64,000 bases of DNA from Ovis canadensis (taxonomy: Eukaryota; Chordata; Mammalia; Artiodactyla; Bovidae), in contig NC_091255.1 in the NCBI RefSeq assembly GCF_042477335.2, positions 48,462,501 to 48,526,500 of the forward strand, read 5' to 3'. A program made the translations under genes and the position numbers. Under the pieces are notes generated by a model that worked only from the letters and a program-made list of their open reading frames with translations, made no database searches and had not been told where the DNA came from. Below are positions 56,901 through 64,000 of this stretch, piece by piece (positions within the stretch are counted from its first letter, which is position 1; every line of letters starts with the position of its first letter).

Positions 56901-58230
56901 TCTGGCTCCGCAACACGTGATCTGCACCCACTGCCCGCCCTTCCTTCTCCCCTCTCCCCTGCCTCTTCTCGGTCTCTGGCGCCAGACGGGCCGAACCCTC
57001 GCGGAACTGCGGGCGTCTGGCTCCAGAGAGCCACCTCCGCCTCTGCGGCGGAAAGGCCGGCCCACCTTGCCAGGGGGCCCGCTGGGTTGGGGAGGGCTGA
57101 CTTTCAGCTCACCGGGCCCCGCCGAAGCCGTCGAAGATGCGCCTTCGATCCCCGGGCCAGCAGCAGGAGGCTCGCGCGGCGCCCCAGCAATGAACCCATC
57201 CGTCGCGGAGCAAGGGGATTATTAGTTTGCTCTTCGTGGAGCGTCGGTGGGCTGGGTGAAGGCCTTGAGAGATCGAGTGGGTGGAGGGAGGTCTGAACAC
57301 CGCATCCAAGCACCACGGGGCCTCTAGGGGCGAAGGCCAGGCAGGACTCCGCGGGCGCGGCAGGCTCGGGTCTTCCCGCTCCCTGGGACCCGCGGCGGGT
57401 CCTCCCGACGGCTCCGAGCCGGCTCAGCCGTGCGGCTGCAGTGACACCCAGTGGCGGTAACGGGAAGTGCAGGCGCCTGTCCCTCGGCTGCAGTTATTAA
57501 GTCCGTGCCTCTCGAGGTTCCCACTCGTTGTTACGAGCGGGCACCCCCAGGAGAGACGGCCTCGCTTTGCAGACTGCCCCGCGGGGCACTTCCCTTTCCC
57601 CTCCCCCAGTTTCCTCCCCTGCAGTCGCCCGAGCACTGGGAGATCCTGCAAGGCTGCAGTGCCCGGAAGGGCGGGGCGGGGCGCAGCGGCGGCGCTGGGC
57701 TGTGACCCTGAGCAGTTTCACTTCTGGATCCTGCTCCGGGTGTGATGGGAGAGTACCTGGGCTGGGGGAGGAGGCGGGGAACACACGGCTCGCCAAGGTC
57801 CAGCGCTCAGGACCCCGAGTAAAGGATGGGTTTTTGCTTCTGGGGTGTCACGCGACCCACGCCTTCCTCCATTTTCCACCCCGCCCCACGGGTTCCACTC
57901 CGCTGTCCCCGGAGCCACGGCTCCTCCCCAGCAGCCGCCGCCTCCGCGGGGGCTGCCGACCCCCGGAGAGGCCCCGAGCGGCGTGGGCGGCAGGAGGAGC
58001 GAGCTGTGAAGCCGCAGGCAGGGGGTTAGGCTGCGGGCTGCTGAGACGCCGAGCTGTTTCTCAGAAGTGCAGTTGCCCCTCCCCTCACACCCCCCTCAGC
58101 TCCCACCTCGCACCGCACTCCTTCCCCCTGCCCCCACCCCGGCCTTCGCCGTCCTCTCCCAGGAAACCCCAACCCGGGAATCTGGTGTCAGGGTCCACGA
58201 AGATTTAAGAGAAGGTCCTGAGAGAGGACG
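56900..58230. promoter_or_regulatory. Orphan CpG-rich block
   Basis: A CpG-dense stretch begins near a CACGTG E-box (gcaacacgtgatctg, about 56912) and runs to about 58.2 kb. It contains GC boxes (ggcggggcggggcg, about 57,670) and an ISRE-like agtttcacttct at 57714-57725. No recognisable exon or protein domain is present. It looks like a promoter or enhancer-type CpG island between GRB7 and IKZF3. The nearest known genes start elsewhere, so its target is unknown. Confidence 0.6.
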
Positions 58231-60775
58231 GCGCGGGCAGGGCCGAGATTCAGACCCAGCCTCTCTGCTCATATTCCGAGCCTCCCGCCATCCACTGCCC
58301 TGTCCCCACCCCACCCCCAGCTTGTGGGCCAGGGTTGGAATTTTATAGAACGGGTTCCTGTGACCACTTGGGAACATCTTAGGCCTCCAGTCTCCTAGCT
58401 CCAGCACCCCACCTCCCTCCCAGTGCCTGAGTTTTGGGGGAGAGAAGGAAGAGCAGACAAAACCCTCTTTCTCTCCTATTCTTGTTTCTGGACAATGGGA
58501 AAGCCCTGGCTAGAGCAGTGAGGTTGAGGGCAGGCTGAGTCTGTTGGAAAGAACTTCAGAAACCCCTGACTCCGGGTGGGGTAGGGTAGGGGTGGAATCT
58601 AGGCGCAGAGAGAGAAACCAAAGTGCCCAGAGTGACCCAGAGAGCGGCAGGGCTGAGGTTGCAACCCAGGAGTCCGGACACTCAGCTGGAATCAGTGAGG
58701 CCAGCGTTTGTTCCTTGGAGACTTCAGGGCTCTGCTGGATTCAGTGACTCGGCCTGCTTTCTCCTGCTTTCCCCCATCGCGGGCGCACGCACACAGTTTG
58801 CAAGGAGAGGGAGGTGGAGGTGCTGAGGATGTGATTCCAGTGGGGGTGGCGTGGGGCTGGAACCCCAGGAAGGATGAGCCTGGGGAAGGAGGCAGCATCT
58901 GTCCCCCACCCCACACTCTACTTCCCATCCACCAGCCGCCGCCCCCAGGGCTGTGGTTTATTTGACTAGGCAGCCCTTTGGGGCCGGGGAGGTGGGGGGC
59001 ACTGGGGGGTTGAGGGGAAAGGTGAGGTGATGGGAAAAGCTGCTCTGGGGCTCCCTGCCCCCTCAGTCCTGGGGAAGGGGGACGCTTGACATCACCCGCA
59101 GGCCCTCTAACCCCATTCTTTCCACTGCAGGCTCTTTCCTTGGGTATGTTCGGTTATTCTGGGGGAAGGTCTGTTATTTGGGGGGAAGGGAGGCAGCTGC
59201 CTACTTCACAGGTCAAGACAGAGTTAAAAACAAAACCGCAGCAAATTCAACACCCCATGTCCTTCAGGGACTTTCCATGACACCTTCCTTCCCCCTCTCC
59301 CCTCAAGCCAGGGAGCACCTCCCCAGAGGGCCTCCCCACCCCAGGTGCAGTGGCTTTTGGCTTTTATGCAAACAACTGTCTGACTGGGAATGCTCTGCAG
59401 CCTGACCTTGTGTGTCCTGTGACCTTGTGTGTCCTGCAGGAGCTCCTCTGCCAGCCCTCAGCTGGCCTGGCCTTCCCAGGACTCTCACCCTTTGCCCCCA
59501 ACTCTTCCTCAGACTCGATTCCAGGGGATGGGAGGGAGGCCAGGAAGCCAGGTCCTTGGCCCTCTGCCTGCCCTGGGGTGGCAGTTGCCTGCAGGTGGAG
59601 GTTTGCACCGCAGCAGTGAGCAGTCAGGGTGAATGGCCTGGTTGTGTGGAGAGATGGGGGAGGGGGAGGGTGCAGGTGTGGGGTGGCCTCCAAGGCCAGG
59701 CCCACCCTGCTGCCTCTAAAGCATCCACTCACTTCCTGAGAATTAGTAAAGGAAGCTATCCTCAGCCTGGAAGAAAGTCCATTCAGCCCCAACCCCAGCC
59801 CAGTCAGCTGCCGAGCTGGCTCCTCAGCCAAAGAGGAGTCTCCCTGCCTCCCTTTCCTCTTCTTCCTGAGCTGCTTCAGCTTTGGGAAGGGAGTTAGGAT
59901 GGGGAAAGCCACAGATCATCCTCTCCAAGGCTACCGAGTGGCCATTTTTAAATGTATTCAATGCTCCCAAACACGGGCAGGCTGCCAAGCCGTTCCTCCC
60001 TCCCTGGCCTTACTGTTGAGATTGGAAAACCAGCTGGAGAGCCTCAGGACAGTCTGGTGGTATTGAAGGGAGATGGTGCTGAACTCAGAGCCGTGAAAGC
60101 TGCCACCAACCTGGCCCCATGTTAGCTAGTCCTGAACTTCAGCAGTGTCTTCCTCCCACCTCTTCCCCAGGGGAAGGGAAAGGTGCTCTGGGTGAGGCTG
60201 AGCAGATTCTTTTCTGAGAGAGAATAGAGGCTATCAAGACAGGAAGAGAGCCACGTGATCCCAGCACCACTCTCCTAGGAGTTACCCCACAGGCACCCAG
60301 TTTGGGCCTCCAAGTATCTACAGACTACATCTCAATGTGGTGGCTGAGTTCAACTGCAAGTTGAGTTTCCCAGCGTGGATGTTTCTGAGACCCCAGAGAT
60401 GGAAAAGTCAGGAGTTGCCTATCCTTTAGGAAGGATCCCTGCTGGGAAGGGAGGGTGGGGTGGTGTCTTGAAACTGGGAGACACCATGCCCAGTGTGTCG
60501 TGTTTGCCATATCCAGGCCCCCAACCTCCTCAGGTCCCCTTAGTGAACTAAGGGCCAGCGGACCCAGAGTCCCACCGTGGGGACACGGGGCCAGGAGTAG
60601 GACACCAACGGCAGGCTCAGCAAGGCATCAGGCAGGATGTTTTAGTTCAGTGATAATTCTGCTTATCTAAGTATCTGAACTTTAAGAAAGAGCCAGAGGG
60701 GCTAAATTAAGAAAATACTCTTAGGGGCAGAAGGAATTCCATTTTCCAACAACAGCAACAACAAATGACAGGCAT
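58230..60775. other. Intergenic DNA before the IKZF3 3' end
   Basis: Unique GC-moderate DNA. No exon, SINE or LINE was recognised. Confidence 0.5.
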
Positions 60776-60779
60776 GCGC

Positions 60780-63700
60780 GATGATTAAACACACCAGTAT
60801 TTTTTATTTCATTTTTCAATGTAAAAATCAAACATAATAAAGAAACTTTGAAAACTATCAGCAGGGTTGTTTTCAAGGCGGGAATGCACTCATTAGGGTT
60901 CTGGCAAAGTGAGCATTGCTACATTTCAAAAGCTGAACCTGTACAGTCTTTACAGAGGAGTAGGGCACTACAGTGCTCCAAGGGGTCGGACTCCAGGTCA
61001 AGAGGGAAGGTCACTGCTGGGCAGGGAGGGCATTTCTGAGAAACCCAGACCAGAGTGCTGTGAGCTCAGGCTGCGTCAAAACCACTCAGCAAGGTCTCCC
61101 TCCCTCACTCCTGGTGGGAAGGCAACCCTGAGCCCCAAACCCCGTTCCCTTCTCTGCCCCCTCCTCCACCCTGTCATTCTGCAGACAAGGGTCATCCACA
61201 GACCACACGTGTGGTGGCTTTGGCAGCCAGAAATTAAAAATAAGCTACGGTTTTTCCAGTAGCCAAAATGATCCCTCACCAAAGCTTACAGACTGAGAAC
61301 TTGAGCATGCAAAACCACAGTCTGGGTAAAGGGATGTCTGCTTTTCAAATGACCTGCTAATTCTTTGCAACCCACAGTAATTTGGTTTCTGTGAACCCAC
61401 AGAAGCAGGCCCACTGAAAAGGGCCTTGTCTGCTAACCTGGAAAAGTCCTTGTGTAAATGAGTCACTGGCAATGGGATCAGTCATTTTTAAGGCTGCCCC
61501 ATTTTCCTAACATGTCAAAAGTTCTATTCTCAGTCTTCTTAGGAGAGGAAGAAGCAAAGCTGCCCCCACATACAGAAAATGAAGTAGGCCCCACAGACGT
61601 GTGACTTGGGCTTGGGAGAAGGTGGTGACATCGTGGGACTGCTCTTGGGCTTTCTAGAGTGGGACTGATGGAGAGATGGATGGTGAGGACCACTTGAGGG
61701 AACTAAATCGCTGGGAGAATTAATGGTGGAAGGCTCATAAGATGGTGAGGGAGCAAAGCCAGTCTACTTATTTGACAGCAAAGTCATGATGTTTCTGTAC
61801 CGTGTGGTTCATACCCATTGGTTCTAAGGCTCAGCACAGTCTTTACTCTTAGGCATTAAAACAACATGAAGCAAACTGTGTGTTTGGGATCAGTTGCCTC
61901 TATTGGCAAGTGAATTTCTATCATGGTCTTAGTATGATTTTTGAATATTTTCCATGACTTTAAATCCAGATACAGAAATATGTGGAAAATCTACAGCCAC
62001 CCAACATAATCCAAGCCCTCACCCCCCAAAAACAAAGTAATGTTACCTAATAGACAAAATTACATAAAACCTCACAACATCCTTGGGAGGTAGATATTGT
62101 TATGTCCTTACATTTTAAAAAATCAAAACATTAACATTCCAGTTTCAAATAACAATTCAATATCACCATATGACAGTTCACTATTGTAATATTCAGAGGA
62201 AACTTGCATCCAGCTTCTTCAAAGTGCAAAGACCTATTTCTCATGTTGATGACATGGTGTGGGATAGGCTATATACAGCTTGGGTCAACAAAGGTACAGT
62301 CTTGTGCTAGGAGCTACACAAGTCGAAAGCCTAGACCTCTCTTCTAGGCTCTTCCAAGTTCACAGTCTCCAACCCTGGGTTCACTGATCATTCTCAGACC
62401 TTTTCAGTCGGTTAGGCTTAGAGACAAGTCCTTTCCCTGGGATGGTCCAGGTTTAGCTTTTGGTTTTAGGTCAAAATTGTCCTTTTCACAGGCACTTAAA
62501 TCCCCAATCATTCTGCTTCCTGAACTCTGCCTATAGAGAGTCTCTGAACTGCACTTTCTGCCTGAGCATAAAAATAGCTCCTAATTCTTTAAAAGATGAG
62601 GAGGATCACTGCACCTCTCTTATCTCCTGCACAGCCTGAGCCCATTTTCTAGGGCAAACTTTTCATCACTCCCCTTTCTTTTCTCTTCTTGAGCTCAAAC
62701 TTCTAATTCTCTTTGTCAAAGAGCCTGGACACTCCGAGACTCAAATCTTGAGTGTTACAGAGTTTCCAAATCTCCACTAGAGACCAACCTACCTACTCAT
62801 AGTGGGGTACACTTTAAAGTTAGGACTTCAAACACTAGACATTTAACATTTACACTGCAGTCTTACTGCCTGTCCTGGGATATGTATCAGAAGTATTGCT
62901 TTTTCCCCCTAAAAACATTCTAAACCTCACATTTAGCTGAGGGGAAAAAAAGCAGAGGAGGGGAATAAAACAGTGATACAGAAGCTCCTTGGAAAAAGCA
63001 TTATGCTGGTGCTAGATTTGTTACTAACACAGTGTTTCAATTGAATAAAATGTTGTGTTTTTAAACATCTCTCTTTGCAAAAGAAATCTGAGGTCATTTT
63101 ACTTCTGGGTCTGGCAAAATGTTAAATAAGCCTTGCCTTTAAAAGGTGAGACATTTTGTCACTGATAAAGTTGGAAGCTGAGTCAGGAACAGCTTAGAAT
63201 GGATAACAAAGCATAACATTAGCTAGCTTATCTGTGTCAAGGTTAATGTCTTCTTGGAAGAATGACTTAAGGAGTCTAAAGACTGCTGGATTTATTAACA
63301 TTTTTTCCTGGTGGTGGTGTGGAGTGTAAGAGGGGAGACACCTCAACCAGGAAACTGCAGGAGGGAACACAGGCAACACTTCCAACAACAATAAAGAACG
63401 TTTGGATAACAGCTCTCTTCCTTTTCCACTCTTACCACCTTGGCTGTAAGGGAATTTTTCACAGGTTTGGTTGCTCCTTAGATTTCGGCCTCCTGGGTGT
63501 GCAGTGGGGGCCTGGCTAATAAAAGGATTGGGGAAAGTGAAGGAGAGAGAAAACCTACACAGCTCACAGTCACAGGGACTCTGGCTGAAAAAAGAACTGT
63601 GCTGTCAGAAGCTGCCGAAGACCTCACTGTAAAGCAACGTCAGATGTAAATCTTAACCTGCCCTCCTCTCTAGGCATCTTGCTAAGGTTCTTCTTCACCT

Positions 63701-64000
63701 CCTTCCCCACCCCAAGCAAGGGAGAGGGTTAAGTAGGATAAGGAGTGCCTGCAGAAGCAAGTGTTTACCTGTGTTGTGGCAACTGCTACATTCCACCCTG
63801 TTCAATTTCAAGATTTAAGAATGTGGAGTTTCCACATACACATTTTCTCTGGACTTGACACGTCCCAATTAGAGGCTCAAAATGCAACAATGAATGTGCA
63901 GCCTGTGTGAGAGGTCACCTCACTCAGAAAACTGACCTCAGAACGATGGAAATCATTCAGAAAATCCATTAGTCACAGAGAAAACCAGGGTCATAGCTAC
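60780..64000 (-). other. IKZF3: Probable IKZF3 3' UTR (partial)
   Basis: In human, IKZF3 (Aiolos, a lymphoid zinc-finger factor) lies on the opposite strand about 10 kb beyond GRB7 and has a several-kilobase 3' UTR. Here a minus-strand AATAAA (60803-60808, in gaaataaaaaatactgg reversed) is at about the right distance. The following 3.2 kb is AT-rich, repeat-poor, and has no long minus-strand ORF. The zinc-finger C-terminus of IKZF3 is not visible, so its coding exons lie beyond the window. The call rests on synteny and the signal, not on protein matches. Confidence 0.55.
60803..60808 (-). terminator. IKZF3: Probable IKZF3 poly(A) signal
   Basis: AATAAA on the - strand, with gtgtgtttaatcatc downstream as a plausible GU-rich element. 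Cleavage is expected near 60780. Confidence 0.55.

Noticed and set aside
57528-58208. A 226-codon frame on the + strand in the CpG-rich block
   Set aside because: Composition is typical of CpG-rich DNA, overlapping frames are also open, and no domain was recognised.

Overview
The window is mammalian nuclear DNA from a ruminant, most likely a bovid. Three spliced genes are exon-for-exon orthologues of human ERBB2, MIEN1 and GRB7. The surrounding DNA is full of ruminant-specific mobile elements: BovB LINE pieces, Bov-tA and BOV-A2 SINEs (some with clear target-site duplications), and CHR-type tRNA-derived SINEs. I cannot tell cattle, buffalo, sheep and goat apart from the sequence alone. All gene comparisons use human sequences from memory; no search was run.

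Layout. 1-9.8 kb is upstream DNA, probably intronic for a distal-promoter ERBB2 transcript, with repeats and a C-rich 22-bp minisatellite. 9.79-34.05 kb is ERBB2 on the + strand: 27 exons, a 3777-nt CDS and a predicted 1258 aa. MIEN1 is convergent on the - strand at 34.58-36.0 kb: 4 exons, 115 aa, with a CpG-rich promoter. 36-41.4 kb is an old antisense L1 carrying nested younger insertions. GRB7 on the + strand has a probable first exon near 41.5 kb; its coding exons run 45.895-49.726 kb and give 532 aa. 50-57 kb is repeat-rich intergenic DNA, 56.9-58.2 kb is a CpG-rich block with no recognisable gene, and 60.78-64 kb is probably the 3' UTR of IKZF3 on the - strand, judged from known gene order and a minus-strand poly(A) signal.

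The genes do not form an operon. They are the conserved 17q12 'ERBB2 amplicon' neighbours: a receptor tyrosine kinase, a small prenylated redox-fold protein, and an adaptor whose SH2 domain binds phosphorylated ERBB-family receptors.

I found no undescribed biological system. The observations most worth checking are details of known genes: a three-codon duplication at the end of ERBB2 exon 13; a 90-bp intron 13 that is open in frame; changes in the predicted N-glycosylation sites; loss of the human-type CCAAT and TATA boxes; a SINE inserted about 38 bp upstream of the exon 10 acceptor next to the likely branch point; an old intronic duplication; and the orphan CpG island.
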